Source: Pseudoalteromonas sp. N1230-9 (GTDB lineage: Bacteria > Pseudomonadota > Gammaproteobacteria > Enterobacterales > Alteromonadaceae). Taken from it: a stretch of 64,000 bases of DNA. Below are positions 54,140-63,365 of this stretch, one piece after another. Position 1 is the stretch's first letter, and the number at the start of each line of letters is the position of its first letter. The position numbers were made by a program, and so were the translations under genes. Below the pieces are notes generated by a model. It did no database searches, was not told the DNA's origin, and worked only from the letters and a program-made list of their open reading frames with translations. The stretch spans positions 507,001 to 571,000 of the forward strand of contig NZ_CP090419.1 in assembly GCF_032716425.1 (NCBI RefSeq), written 5' to 3'.

Positions 54140-55753
54140 ATGGCTGAACTACACAAATGGGAACCGGAAAATGAAGCTTTTTGGAATTCCCAAGGTAAAA
54201 AAATAGCACAACGGAACTTATGGATTTCAATCCCAAGTTTACTTTGTGGCTTCGCTGTTTGGCTCTACTGGGGAATTTTAACCGTGCAGATGATGAATGC
54301 AGGGTTTAACTTTAGCGCAGAAGAGCTATTCACATTAACAGCGATAGCGGGCTTGTCGGGAGCTACTTTACGTATCCCTAGTAGTTTCTTTATTCGATTT
54401 TGTGGTGGACGAAATACAATATTCTTCACTACTTCGTTGCTGATTATCCCAGCGATTTTTACAGGCCTTGCTTTACAAGACCCAACGACCCCGCTTTGGC
54501 AGTATCAGTTACTGGCGCTTCTTTCAGGTTTTGGTGGAGGAAACTTTGCTTCTTCCATGTCGAATATCAGCTTCTTTTTTCCTAAAAAACAACAGGGCTT
54601 AGCATTAGGTCTAAATGCAGGGTTAGGGAACTTTGGTGTAACTACCATGCAGATTTTAATTCCTCTTTTTATGACATATGGGGTCTTTGGCGCATTAGGT
54701 GGCGATCCTGTCACCTTGGTCAGTACATCGGGTAGCTTGATTGGTAAAATTCCAGCTGGTTCTGAGACATGGCCGCAAAATGGTGGCTTTTTATGGTTAT
54801 TACTCTTGGTGCCATTATTTTTTGCAACTTGGTTTGGTATGAATAACATCCGCACACCAGAGGTTTCACCTAATGTAGGTAGCCCATTGAGTGCATTTAT
54901 GATGATTTCAATCATGTTAATGATTGGTCTTGCTACTGCCGCTGCAGGGTTGTGGTTAATGTTGCCTGAGTCAGCAAATGGCTCAGGGTTTGGTGTGCCT
55001 AAAGAACTCGTGCTGGTGTTAGTTGTTGCCATCACTGTCTTTTTATTAAAAATGTTGCCAGGTGCAATTGGTGAAAGTCTGACTAAGCAGTATCAAATCT
55101 TCAATAATAAACACACTTGGGTGATGAGTACTATTTATACTATGACATTTGGGTCATTCATTGGTTTTGCTGCAGCATTTCCTTTGGCTATTAAGGTTAT
55201 ATTTGGTTTTCAACATATTATGGTTGATGGGGTGATGACGCATAACACGCTTAATCCAAACGGCCCAAGCGCACTTATGTATGCATGGATGGCACCCTTT
55301 ATCGGCGCCTTAATCCGTCCTTTAGGTGGTTGGATAGCAGATAAATGGGGTGGAGCGCTTGTAACGCAAATATGCTCAGTTGTAATGGTTGGTTCTTCAT
55401 TAGGGGCAGCATATTATATGAAAGCAGCTTATCAGTCTGCGACACCTGAAGAGTTCTTTATGCCGTTCTTTGTACTGTTTTTATTACTTTTTGCAGCAAC
55501 AGGTATTGGTAATGGCTCAACCTTTAGAACCATTGCTATGGTTTTTCCAAAGGAACAAGCAGGGCCTGTATTAGGTTGGACATCAGCTGTAGCAGCTTAT
55601 GGGGCATTTTATATTCCTATGGTTTTTGGTCAGCAAATTAAGGCTACAACACCTGAAGTGGCACTTATCGGCTTTGCTGTTTTTTATGCACTATGTTTGA
55701 TCATTAACTGGTGGTTTTATTTAAGAAAAGACGGCGAGTTTTACAATCCGTAA
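54140..55753 (+). CDS. narK: Nitrate/nitrite antiporter, NarK2-like MFS protein
   Basis: 537 residues, twelve or more helices, MFS nitrate-nitrite porter family. Signature-like stretches GLNAGLGNFGVTTMQ near 157-171 and GIGNGSTFRTIAMVFP near 456-471 correspond to the two nitrate signatures. The protein starts with a soluble stretch (HKWEPENEAFWNSQGKKIA) and has long extra loops near 195-220 and 365-380, making it longer than E. coli NarK (463). NarL site upstream; terminator downstream. Confidence 0.9.
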   Translation: MAELHKWEPENEAFWNSQGKKIAQRNLWISIPSLLCGFAVWLYWGILTVQMMNAGFNFSAEELFTLTAIAGLSGATLRIPSSFFIRFCGGRNTIFFTTSLLIIPAIFTGLALQDPTTPLWQYQLLALLSGFGGGNFASSMSNISFFFPKKQQGLALGLNAGLGNFGVTTMQILIPLFMTYGVFGALGGDPVTLVSTSGSLIGKIPAGSETWPQNGGFLWLLLLVPLFFATWFGMNNIRTPEVSPNVGSPLSAFMMISIMLMIGLATAAAGLWLMLPESANGSGFGVPKELVLVLVVAITVFLLKMLPGAIGESLTKQYQIFNNKHTWVMSTIYTMTFGSFIGFAAAFPLAIKVIFGFQHIMVDGVMTHNTLNPNGPSALMYAWMAPFIGALIRPLGGWIADKWGGALVTQICSVVMVGSSLGAAYYMKAAYQSATPEEFFMPFFVLFLLLFAATGIGNGSTFRTIAMVFPKEQAGPVLGWTSAVAAYGAFYIPMVFGQQIKATTPEVALIGFAVFYALCLIINWWFYLRKDGEFYNP

Positions 55754-55769
55754 CGATCTCCACTTGTCT

Positions 55770-55806
55770 AGAGCCATTAACTTCGGTTTTTGGCTCTTTT
55801 TTATTT
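55770..55806 (+). terminator. Rho-independent terminator after narK
   Basis: AGAGCCA / TGGCTCT with an inner AAC-TTCG-GTT hairpin, followed by a T-rich tract. The next gene starts 19 bp later, so it may attenuate rather than block it. Confidence 0.75.
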
Positions 55807-55824
55807 TTACAGGAAAGAACAGAT

Positions 55825-56196
55825 ATGAGTAAGTTTCAAGAATTATTGTCTATGGCTCGTTACCAAGCGGAACCCGTTAAGCTATTACTATTATTTACCA
55901 AGGCGAATATTGAAAGTTCGAAGAATGAAGTTAACAAGGGCATTATTGAGCCTGTTATGTGTGTCGATAAATTACCCGCTGAATTAAACGACTATTCAAC
56001 CTTATGCCTAGAAGCCGATAGTATTAACCATCAATGGGATTTATTATTTGTGACAAGTATCAGTGCGGATGTTGATAAAAGCGTGATTGAAAGCAGTATG
56101 AAGTCAATGATAAATGATGTTCAAAGTGGCAAAAACACGGCAATGTATATCGTCCTAGATAGAGAAGATAACCTAGTTGAAATGGTCGGCAGTTAA
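55825..56196 (+). CDS. Small conserved protein of unknown function downstream of narK
   Basis: 123 residues from ATG 55825 (AGGAAAG upstream). It starts MSKFQELLSMARYQAEPVKLLLLF and contains PVMCVDKLPAELNDY and WDLLFVTSISAD. I recall similar proteins in pseudomonads labelled ribonucleotide reductase subunit alpha; there is no ribonucleotide reductase motif here, so that label is not used. It could be a small regulatory or binding protein; it lies between terminators and may have its own promoter or read-through from narK. Confidence 0.7.
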   Translation: MSKFQELLSMARYQAEPVKLLLLFTKANIESSKNEVNKGIIEPVMCVDKLPAELNDYSTLCLEADSINHQWDLLFVTSISADVDKSVIESSMKSMINDVQSGKNTAMYIVLDREDNLVEMVGS

Positions 56197-56214
56197 AAGG
56201 TTTCAATGTGTAGG

Positions 56215-56237
56215 GGCAGCAATTTGCTGCCTTTTTT
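56215..56237 (+). terminator. Rho-independent terminator after the small narK-linked gene
   Basis: GGCAGCA / TGCTGCC with a three-base loop and six T. It overlaps the end of the converging ubiT gene by two bases. Confidence 0.9.
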
Positions 56238-56754
56238 ATGGAAGCGTTTCGATATAGTGTGTTAGTTCGTTAAAAAGCCAAGTTGGTAAACTATTATGTG
56301 GCTCTTGAGTATCTAGCCAGTTTTTAACGGTAAGGCACAATTCAGTATCGCCTTGAATGGTTAACTTACGAGAAAAGAACAGTGTATCGGGATCATGCTT
56401 ACCACTTATTAAGCATAAAAATGTGTCGCTACTACCAGTTAGTTTTCCATCGTACTTTATGCTTTTTACTGGGAGTTGATCCTGCTTTATCGTGTACACT
56501 TGCAATTTTTTGCTCGTCGGCTCTAAAGAAATCAATAAGGTTAGTGGGAGGTTACTTACCTCTATGCATAACTGTTTATCCGCTAAAAAGTCCAATTCTC
56601 CTTCTGCAATGTGTGCTTCAAACACCTTATTTAAATGCTGAGTTACTAACCAATTTATACTTGTAGCAGGTGCTATATGAGTAACACGTGTTAGCCATTT
56701 AGGGGTAAAAAACAGCTGCGCTTTATGCTTCAAAATATCATGTAGACTAATCAT
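56236..56754 (-). CDS. ubiT: UbiT (YhbT), SCP2-domain lipid carrier for anaerobic ubiquinone synthesis
   Basis: 172 residues with an SCP2-like sterol-carrier domain (about 40-140: HLNKVFEAHIAEGELDFLADK, LTLLISLEP, FFSRKLTIQGDTELCLTVKN across the end). In E. coli UbiT is needed with UbiU and UbiV for oxygen-independent ubiquinone biosynthesis and binds prenyl lipids. Here it is divergent from ubiUV with an 80-bp shared region, the arrangement known from E. coli yhbT/yhbUV. Confidence 0.88.
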   Translation of the reverse strand: MISLHDILKHKAQLFFTPKWLTRVTHIAPATSINWLVTQHLNKVFEAHIAEGELDFLADKQLCIEVSNLPLTLLISLEPTSKKLQVYTIKQDQLPVKSIKYDGKLTGSSDTFLCLISGKHDPDTLFFSRKLTIQGDTELCLTVKNWLDTQEPHNSLPTWLFNELTHYIETLP

Positions 56755-56834
56755 ATTAGTAGATTACCTTGTAAGGTTGGTTCACTTACCATTATTGATA
56801 ATTTATTCACTAGTTTAAATAATCAGGAGTGGGT

Positions 56835-57827
56835 ATGGAGCTGCTTTGCCCCGCAGGTAATTTACACTCATTAAAAAAAGCCATTAATAGTGGTGCTGAT
56901 GCTGTTTATATTGGCTTAAATGATGATACAAATGCACGTCATTTTGCTGGCCTTAATTTTAATGAGCAGCAACTCAGGACTGCCGCTGAATATTGTCATC
57001 AACATCACAAAAAATTACATGTCGCAATTAATACCTTTGCCCATCCAAATCAATTTAATCGTTGGCAATATGCTATAGAGCAGGCTGTTGCTGTTGGCGT
57101 TGATGCCTTAATTGTTGCTGATATTGCTGCGCTTGATTTCATTGCGAATTACCATCCTAAGCAAGAGGTTCATGTTAGTGTTCAAGCGTCTGTAACAAAT
57201 GCACTAGCGATTGATTTTTATAAACAGTTTGGTGTTAAGCGTGTTGTTTTACCTCGAGTATTGAGTATTCAGCAAGTGAGACAGCTTGCGACAACCACAG
57301 ATATTGAGCTTGAGTTATTTGCGTTTGGTAGTTTATGTATTATGGCTGAAGGGCGCTGTTATTTATCATCTTATTTAACAGGAGAGTCACCTAATACGAC
57401 GGGGGCTTGTTCACCCGCTAAGTTTGTGCGTTGGCAGCAAGAAGGTGAGCGAATGCAGTCTCGCTTAAATGGGGTGCTAATCGATCAATTTTCTGAGCAC
57501 GAACAAGCAGGCTATCCAACTTTATGCAAAGGGCGCTTTGTTGTGAATAACGAGATGTACCATGCGTTGGAAGAGCCGACTAGTTTAAATACGTTGTCGT
57601 TATTACCAGAGCTGTTAGCGATGAATATCGCGTCAGTAAAAATAGAAGGAAGACAGCGTAGCCCTGCCTATGTAGAACAAGTTACTCAAGTATGGCGAGC
57701 GGCGATTGATCAAGCAAAAAAAGACAGTCAGCTTTTTTCTATTGAGCCGCAATGGCAGGCAACATTAGGTCATTTATCTGAGGGGCAACAAACAACATTA
57801 GGTGCTTACCACCGTAAGTGGAAGTAG
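56835..57827 (+). CDS. ubiU: UbiU (YhbU), Fe-S U32-family subunit of the anaerobic ubiquinone hydroxylase
   Basis: 330 residues from ATG 56835 (MELLCPAGNL, as in E. coli); the GTG at 56829 is rejected. [4Fe-4S] ligands are at Cys168, Cys175, Cys192 and Cys231, one less than the E. coli positions 169, 176, 193 and 232. It forms a heterodimer with UbiV and hydroxylates the ubiquinone ring using prephenate as oxygen donor. It overlaps the upstream end of ubiV closely (9 bp before its start). Confidence 0.93.
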   Translation: MELLCPAGNLHSLKKAINSGADAVYIGLNDDTNARHFAGLNFNEQQLRTAAEYCHQHHKKLHVAINTFAHPNQFNRWQYAIEQAVAVGVDALIVADIAALDFIANYHPKQEVHVSVQASVTNALAIDFYKQFGVKRVVLPRVLSIQQVRQLATTTDIELELFAFGSLCIMAEGRCYLSSYLTGESPNTTGACSPAKFVRWQQEGERMQSRLNGVLIDQFSEHEQAGYPTLCKGRFVVNNEMYHALEEPTSLNTLSLLPELLAMNIASVKIEGRQRSPAYVEQVTQVWRAAIDQAKKDSQLFSIEPQWQATLGHLSEGQQTTLGAYHRKWK

Positions 57828-57835
57828 AGGTCGCT

Positions 57836-58705
57836 ATGAGTAAATTAAAAGTAGCCGTTGGGCCTGTATTATTTTTATGGCAAAAAACGTATCTAGAGCA
57901 GTTTTATAATAAGGTAATGCTCTCGGAAGCAGAGTGTGTGTACTTGGGTGAAACGGTGTGTGGAAAACGTCGCTTGTCTCGCTTAAATGATTATCTGGTA
58001 TGGGCAGAGAAATTAGCGAAAGCGGGAAAAGAAGTCGTGCTTTCAAGTTTAACCCTGCTGGAGTCAAGTGCACAGTTGCAAGATCTCAAACGATTAAGCA
58101 AGCATAAGCAGTACTTATTTGAAGCGAATGACTTGTCTGCAGTGCAGCTGCTTTATCAATTAGGGCTCCCTTTTGTGATTGGCCCTGCTATCAATGTTTA
58201 TAATGGCTATACACTGGCTAAGTTTGCAAAAATGGGGGCTGTTCGTTGGGTTATGCCTGTCGAGCTATCAAAAGATTGGCTATTAGCACTTCAGCAAGAA
58301 TATGCGCAACTATGTGATTTACCCATGCAGTATGAAGTGTTTAGTTATGGATATTTGCCATTGGCATATAGTGCACGTTGTTTTACAGCTCGTTATTACA
58401 ACCTAGCAAAAGATCAGTGTGAACTTATTTGCCAAAAACACCCTTCAGGATTAATAACTCAAAGCCAAGAAGGACAAGCTCTATTTAATTTAAATGGTAT
58501 TCAAACCATGTCAGGACAAATTTATAATTTATGTGAAGATAAAGCTTCACTGAGTGATATGGCGCATGTTGCTAGGCTAAGTTTTCATAATATGGATGAG
58601 CTCAGTTGGATAGAACACTTTGTATCTGATGAGGTCTATCAGCGACCAAGCGAACATATAAATGGTTTTTGGCATCAAATTGCTGGGATTCAATGCCAAC
58701 TTTAA
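57836..58705 (+). CDS. ubiV: UbiV (YhbV), Fe-S partner of UbiU
   Basis: 289 residues from ATG 57836 (AGAGG upstream). Cluster ligands appear at Cys42 (ETVCGKRR), Cys182 (SARCFTAR), Cys195 and Cys199 (KDQCELIC), matching E. coli 39, 180, 193 and 197. Ends overlap the PP2C-kinase gene by 4 bp. With narG and FNR control nearby, it presumably keeps the quinone pool filled during nitrate respiration. Confidence 0.93.
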   Translation: MSKLKVAVGPVLFLWQKTYLEQFYNKVMLSEAECVYLGETVCGKRRLSRLNDYLVWAEKLAKAGKEVVLSSLTLLESSAQLQDLKRLSKHKQYLFEANDLSAVQLLYQLGLPFVIGPAINVYNGYTLAKFAKMGAVRWVMPVELSKDWLLALQQEYAQLCDLPMQYEVFSYGYLPLAYSARCFTARYYNLAKDQCELICQKHPSGLITQSQEGQALFNLNGIQTMSGQIYNLCEDKASLSDMAHVARLSFHNMDELSWIEHFVSDEVYQRPSEHINGFWHQIAGIQCQL

Positions 58706-60420
58706 TGTTGGCTAAATAAATACAAAATAAGTGCAAGGGTAATAAACCAAAAGCCACTGACCATTTTCCAAAATAATAGACTACTGGCTTCTTTTGGTTC
58801 AGGTGTTGGTTTTAAAAATGCTGGGTTAGGTGTCGTTAAATCTTGTAGCAGTGCCTCAACGGTTTGATAGCGCTCAGTTAAGTCAAAGCTGACTCCTTTT
58901 TGAAGTGCCTTATCAAACCAAACAGGGATAATAGGGTTGTATTTACTCGCACTTTGATAACGTAATTTATCGTAGTCGGCCATTGTAGTGCATTGCTCAA
59001 TTTTATCTGTGTAGGGAAGTTGCTGAGTAAATAGTTCATAGCAAATAGTTGCTAAGCTATATACATCCCCTTGTATGGCTGCATTATGCCCGCGCAAATA
59101 GTTAGGATCTGAATAACTTGCTGTGCCCAATGCCCCTTGATGCTCTATTGGCTGATAAAGCTCTGCGACACCTGCAACGAAAACAGAGCCAAAATCGACG
59201 AGTTTTATCGTATCATCATTTAAGACCATGACATTACCAGGTTTTAAATCTTGATGAATAGCATCGTTTTGGTGAAATGCCTCTAATGCTTTAGCTATTT
59301 GCCTTACAATGGCAATTGCGCGCTTAGGTTTCAATGGATAGTGTTGATTAAGCCAGTCATCTAAGCTGATGCCATCAAGCCACTCCATTAAGTAATAAAG
59401 TGCGCTGCGAGGGCGTAAGTGCTGATAAACCTTAACAACATAGGGTGAATCTATTCGACTACCTATCCATTGCTCTTTTATGAAACGATCAATGTAGTGA
59501 GTGTCATCATCAAAGTTTGCTGATGGTGTTTTCATGGCATAACGCTGAGCAGTTAATTCATCTTCCACTAAATAGAGTTGGCTTCGAGAAGAGGCAAAGA
59601 GCTCTTCAATAATTAAGTAACCATCTAACTTCATACCTGCTTTGAGTGGTGGCGGAAAAGGCAGTTTGGTTAGTTCAGCGTTTAACTCATCTTCATTTTG
59701 ATGAGCTAAACTTTTTATTTTAACCACAACACAACTTATATTGTCATCACTGCCTTGCTTCAGGGCTTCTTCGCATAGCTGCTCGGCAATGTGTGCTGCT
59801 GATTGATTGCTGTGTAAAGCCTGTATCAGAAAGTGTGTAGGTAGAAAGTCATGCACACCATCAGTTGTGAGTAAGTAAACATCGTCCTCTTGCAAATCAC
59901 TACAGCTATAATCTATGTGTAAATTATTATCCATGCCCACCGCACGGGACAAGAAAGACTTGCCTTGTCCTAAATTGGTCGTGTGATCAGCGGTTAGTTG
60001 CTCAAAACAGGCTTTTCTTAAACGAAAAATACGACTATCGCCAATATGGAAAATATGCCCATGATTTCCTTTTAAAATCATACTGCTTAGTGTTGTTAAA
60101 TAGCCTTTGTTATCGTGAGAAAATTCATGACTTTTACGAAAAAGTCGTAAATTAATGGCTGAGAGAACTTGTTTACCACTGTGGCTAACAGACCACGTGT
60201 CGGGTGTTTTAAAGTACTCGCTAAAAAAGCGTGTAATGGCTGTTTCACTTGCCTCTTTTCCTGCTTCGGCTGAACTTACACCGTCAGCTACACAAAACGC
60301 ACTTCCTTTCACATCCCTTAGGTATTGGTCATCGGGAATTAATACGCCTGCGTAATCTTCGTTAACTTCCTTAATACCCGATAAGCTTTGAAAGCCTGCG
60401 TCGACATGCGTGCTATACAT
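58702..60420 (-). CDS. Fused PP2C phosphatase and Ser/Thr protein kinase, membrane-anchored
   Basis: About 572 residues from ATG 60420. Residues 1-240 form a PP2C phosphatase with metal-binding NED (20-22), ADGV (46-49), GDSR (127-130), TDG (186-188) and DDN (225-227). Residues 265-540 form a protein kinase: Lys297 (YAMKTP), catalytic HQDLKPGN (389-396, HQD instead of HRD) and DFG at 409-411. A single helix at about 548-568 anchors the C-terminus. Similar fusions sit beside nitrate genes in Pseudomonas. The target is unknown; transporters or regulators of the nitrate system are the obvious suspects. The TTG at 60450 is a weaker start. Confidence 0.9.
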   Translation of the reverse strand: MYSTHVDAGFQSLSGIKEVNEDYAGVLIPDDQYLRDVKGSAFCVADGVSSAEAGKEASETAITRFFSEYFKTPDTWSVSHSGKQVLSAINLRLFRKSHEFSHDNKGYLTTLSSMILKGNHGHIFHIGDSRIFRLRKACFEQLTADHTTNLGQGKSFLSRAVGMDNNLHIDYSCSDLQEDDVYLLTTDGVHDFLPTHFLIQALHSNQSAAHIAEQLCEEALKQGSDDNISCVVVKIKSLAHQNEDELNAELTKLPFPPPLKAGMKLDGYLIIEELFASSRSQLYLVEDELTAQRYAMKTPSANFDDDTHYIDRFIKEQWIGSRIDSPYVVKVYQHLRPRSALYYLMEWLDGISLDDWLNQHYPLKPKRAIAIVRQIAKALEAFHQNDAIHQDLKPGNVMVLNDDTIKLVDFGSVFVAGVAELYQPIEHQGALGTASYSDPNYLRGHNAAIQGDVYSLATICYELFTQQLPYTDKIEQCTTMADYDKLRYQSASKYNPIIPVWFDKALQKGVSFDLTERYQTVEALLQDLTTPNPAFLKPTPEPKEASSLLFWKMVSGFWFITLALILYLFSQH

Positions 60421-60744
60421 AGTGTGTTTTAAATTTGTGAACAGTAACAAAATAGTGCAAGAAAAATAGCGAAGTGTTCAACCTGTTTTCAATTTAAGAT
60501 GCTAGGAATAGGGCCAATATTCGCAATGCTTGATTTATTAATACCACTTTTTAGGTAGCTGAGTTTTTACATAAGTTTTTGAAAATTAGGATTATATTTT
60601 TATTATTTTGAGCAAATAATAAAAAGCTAATTAAATTTATGGCATTGTAGGTAGTTTGGCTTAATTGCAGCTCTGTTTAGGTAGAATGGCAACATATACT
60701 AATCTAAATGATTTTCTATTAATAATCATAAATAGAGGAATCGC
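60421..60744. promoter_or_regulatory. Intergenic region before narK1, with NarL-like heptamers
   Basis: About 320 bp without a gene. It holds three same-orientation NarL-like heptamers, each six of seven: TTAGGTA (60551), GTAGGTA (60647) and TTAGGTA (60677); the last two are exactly 30 bp apart. A possible -10 TATACT lies near 60695. No good FNR box was found. Confidence 0.45.
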
Positions 60745-62013
60745 ATGCCAACGCCAGATGCTAACCGTGGGTTATTATGTGCCACTTTTGCTTTTGCCGC
60801 TAATTTTTCAGTTTGGACTTTATATGCGGTGATTGTATTACCCTTATCATCGTTGTGGCAGTTAACAGTGACGGAGCTTGGTGCTTTACTGGCAGCTCCA
60901 ATGTTAACTGGGGCGTTATCACGTATTCCCTTTGGTTCTTTAGTCGATCGCTACGCAGCTAAAAAGCTTTTTGTTATACAAATGCTAAGCTGTGTGCCCG
61001 CATTACTTTGCTTGTATATCGCAACAAATTATTACCAATTACTGTTTTTGGGCTTGTGGATTGGTGTAAGTGGGGCTTCCTTTACTATAGGTATTCGCTA
61101 CGTGTGTGACTTCTTTCCACGTGGCCAACAAGGTACGGCTATGGGAGTATTTGGGGTTGGCAATGCAGGAGCTGCCATAACCTTAGTATTTGCACCTTGG
61201 ATTATTGATAATTTTGGCTGGCACTGGGTGGGGCCTGTTTACGCGGTTGGGCTCGTTTTTGTTGCTCTCTTATTTTGGTTTTTTGCACCTTCCCAGCCAG
61301 TTCATGCCATGCAATTGGATACACAGCAAAGAACTTGGTATCAGTTATTGCATGATTCACAAATTTGGCGCTTGGGGCTTTATTATTATTTTGTTTTTGG
61401 TTCGTTCTTAGCGCTGCTTTTATGGCTTCCATACTATTATATTCAGGCTTATCAATTATCAATAACACAAGCGATGGCTTTTACCTTGTTTTTCGTTGCA
61501 ACCTCATCTGTTGTTCGCGCGTTAGGAGGATGGTTTGCTGACAAATATGGCGGTCGAAGTGTGAATTGGAGTGTATTTTGGGTGTGTTTGGTTTGTTTAT
61601 TTTTTCTAAGTTATCCACCTACAACAATGACTATTCACGGTATTAAGCAAGATGTTTACGTGTCTTTTTCAATAAATGTGTGGGTGTTCACATTTCTTTT
61701 GTTTGTGATTGGTTTAGCGCAGGGGTTTGGTCGGGCGAGCGTTTTTAAAATGCTCCATGAAAATTATCCTAATGAGATGGGGCATGCTGGAGGTTTCGTT
61801 GCCGCAATCGGTGCCTTAGGTGGGTTCACGTTACCTTTATTATTTGGTGCTGTTGTGGATGTTTTTGGTTTTTACAGTGCCACGTTTATGTTGCTTTATG
61901 CGGTATTAGCTGTGTGTATGATGCTGATGTATTTTGCTATTAAGGCTGAAAAATTTCGCCGCCGATTAAGTGAAGCTGCCCAATATAATTTTCTGGAAGA
62001 TGAAAGCTTATGA
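60745..62013 (+). CDS. Nitrate/nitrite transporter, NarK1-like MFS protein
   Basis: 422 residues, twelve helices, more compact than the other NarK in this window (537). Nitrate-porter signature regions include GIGVFGVGNAGAA-like MGVFGVGNAGAAITLVFAPW near 133-152 and a GGWFADKYGGRS loop near 260-271. NarK1-type proteins are often nitrate/proton symporters, NarK2-type antiporters; the division here is inferred. Ribosome binding site AGAGGAA. It overlaps nnrS by 4 bp. Confidence 0.87.
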   Translation: MPTPDANRGLLCATFAFAANFSVWTLYAVIVLPLSSLWQLTVTELGALLAAPMLTGALSRIPFGSLVDRYAAKKLFVIQMLSCVPALLCLYIATNYYQLLFLGLWIGVSGASFTIGIRYVCDFFPRGQQGTAMGVFGVGNAGAAITLVFAPWIIDNFGWHWVGPVYAVGLVFVALLFWFFAPSQPVHAMQLDTQQRTWYQLLHDSQIWRLGLYYYFVFGSFLALLLWLPYYYIQAYQLSITQAMAFTLFFVATSSVVRALGGWFADKYGGRSVNWSVFWVCLVCLFFLSYPPTTMTIHGIKQDVYVSFSINVWVFTFLLFVIGLAQGFGRASVFKMLHENYPNEMGHAGGFVAAIGALGGFTLPLLFGAVVDVFGFYSATFMLLYAVLAVCMMLMYFAIKAEKFRRRLSEAAQYNFLEDESL

Positions 62014-63212
62014 GGAATCACGCTAATAAAGAACAGGTAAAAACAGAGTCCGTATTTTTTCAGCTTGCATTTCGGCCTTTATTTTTCGCTGGTGGCCTAT
62101 TTAGTTGTATTGCATTAGTTGTATGGGGGCTTGTTTTACATGGGAAGTTGTTATTTTCTCCTTATGGTGGCGTACTGTTTTGGCATAGCCATGAAATGTT
62201 ATTTGGTTTTGTGTGCGCTGTTATTGTGGGGTTCTTATTAACCGCCGTGCAAAATTGGACTGGAGTTCGTTCTATTCATGGAAAAAAGTTATTACTGTTA
62301 ACAAGTCTTTGGCTTTTGGCGCGAATTGCAATGGTATTGCCTTTTGTACCGAAGTGGTGTGTATTTGTGATAGATATGTCTTTTTTACCTTTGGCCGGTT
62401 ATTGGTTAGCCCAACCAATTATACTCAAAGGGCAAATGCGTAACCTCTTTTTTGTGCCTATTCTTTTAATGCTTAGTGCAACCAATTTGTTGATGCACTT
62501 AGGTGTCGTTTTAGGTGTATTTGAACTGTATCAACATGGTTATATGTCTGCAATTTTATTAATAACATTACTAATGAGTGTACTCGGCGGACGGGTTATT
62601 CCGTTTTTCACTGCAAATGCAACACAGACTAAAAAGGTGGTGGGAAAGGCTTGGTTAGAAATTGCTGCGCTAGGTAGTACATGGGGAATGTTCTTTTTAT
62701 ATTTTTGTGGACTCATTTATTACATTGCAGATGAAGTCGTGGGCGTACTGTTTGTTATTTGTGCTCTATTGCATTGTTTACGAGCTGCACGTTGGCATTT
62801 CTTTAAAACATTATCTATTCCTTTACTTTGGAGTTTGCATTTAGCGTATTGGTTTATCCCGTTAGGTATTCTGTTAATGGGGACTGCTTATTTATTTGAG
62901 TTGTTATCAATTTCAACCGCTTTTCATGCTCTTACAGTTGGGGCTATGGGAAATATGATCTTAAGTATGATGTCGCGGGTGAGTTTAGGTCATACGGGTA
63001 GAAAATTAATTGTTAAACATGCCATTATTTTTGCATTTGGCGCCGTATTAGTTGCTGCATTACTGCGTGTTTTTGGAGTGCTAATTGATGCTGAGTTAAC
63101 TTTATACTTCATTTCACTTTCAGTGATCACTTGGTGTATTGCTTATGGTCTATTTAGTTTGGTCTATTTTCCTGTCTTAACTCAACCAAGAGTTGATGAG
63201 CAGAGTAAGTAA
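62010..63212 (+). CDS. nnrS: NnrS family haem-copper membrane protein
   Basis: 400 residues with about twelve helices. Family-typical parts: FRPLFFAGGLFSC near 22-34, FWHSHEMLFGFVCAVIVGFLLTA near 58-80 (conserved His), GGRVIPFFTANA near 193-204, and GAMGNMILSMMSRVSLGHTGR across 315-335. NnrS proteins relieve nitrosative stress during denitrification and bind haem and copper in Rhodobacter. Co-transcribed with narK1. Confidence 0.9.
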   Translation: MRNHANKEQVKTESVFFQLAFRPLFFAGGLFSCIALVVWGLVLHGKLLFSPYGGVLFWHSHEMLFGFVCAVIVGFLLTAVQNWTGVRSIHGKKLLLLTSLWLLARIAMVLPFVPKWCVFVIDMSFLPLAGYWLAQPIILKGQMRNLFFVPILLMLSATNLLMHLGVVLGVFELYQHGYMSAILLITLLMSVLGGRVIPFFTANATQTKKVVGKAWLEIAALGSTWGMFFLYFCGLIYYIADEVVGVLFVICALLHCLRAARWHFFKTLSIPLLWSLHLAYWFIPLGILLMGTAYLFELLSISTAFHALTVGAMGNMILSMMSRVSLGHTGRKLIVKHAIIFAFGAVLVAALLRVFGVLIDAELTLYFISLSVITWCIAYGLFSLVYFPVLTQPRVDEQSK

Positions 63213-63290
63213 TGACTTTTACACAGTTGATTTAACGCTTTATAGGTAGCGTTCTATACCTCTTTTATGATGATGTGTTTTTTGCCCACA

Positions 63291-63304
63291 TTGATGTGGA
63301 TCAA
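63291..63304. promoter_or_regulatory. FNR box upstream of the DGC-domain gene
   Basis: TTGATGTGGATCAA matches the FNR consensus exactly and lies about 60 bp before the ATG. A perfect NarL heptamer TACCTAT (minus strand) lies just upstream near 63241-63247. Confidence 0.85.
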
Positions 63305-63365
63305 GTTTACTTTGTGACGTTATTACTAAGCTGCTCTTTCCCGTTTCAATTGAGTAAGGAAAACG

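Noticed and set aside
55825..56196. Ribonucleotide reductase subunit alpha
   Set aside because: The label is recalled from database entries but the protein is far too short and has no reductase motif.
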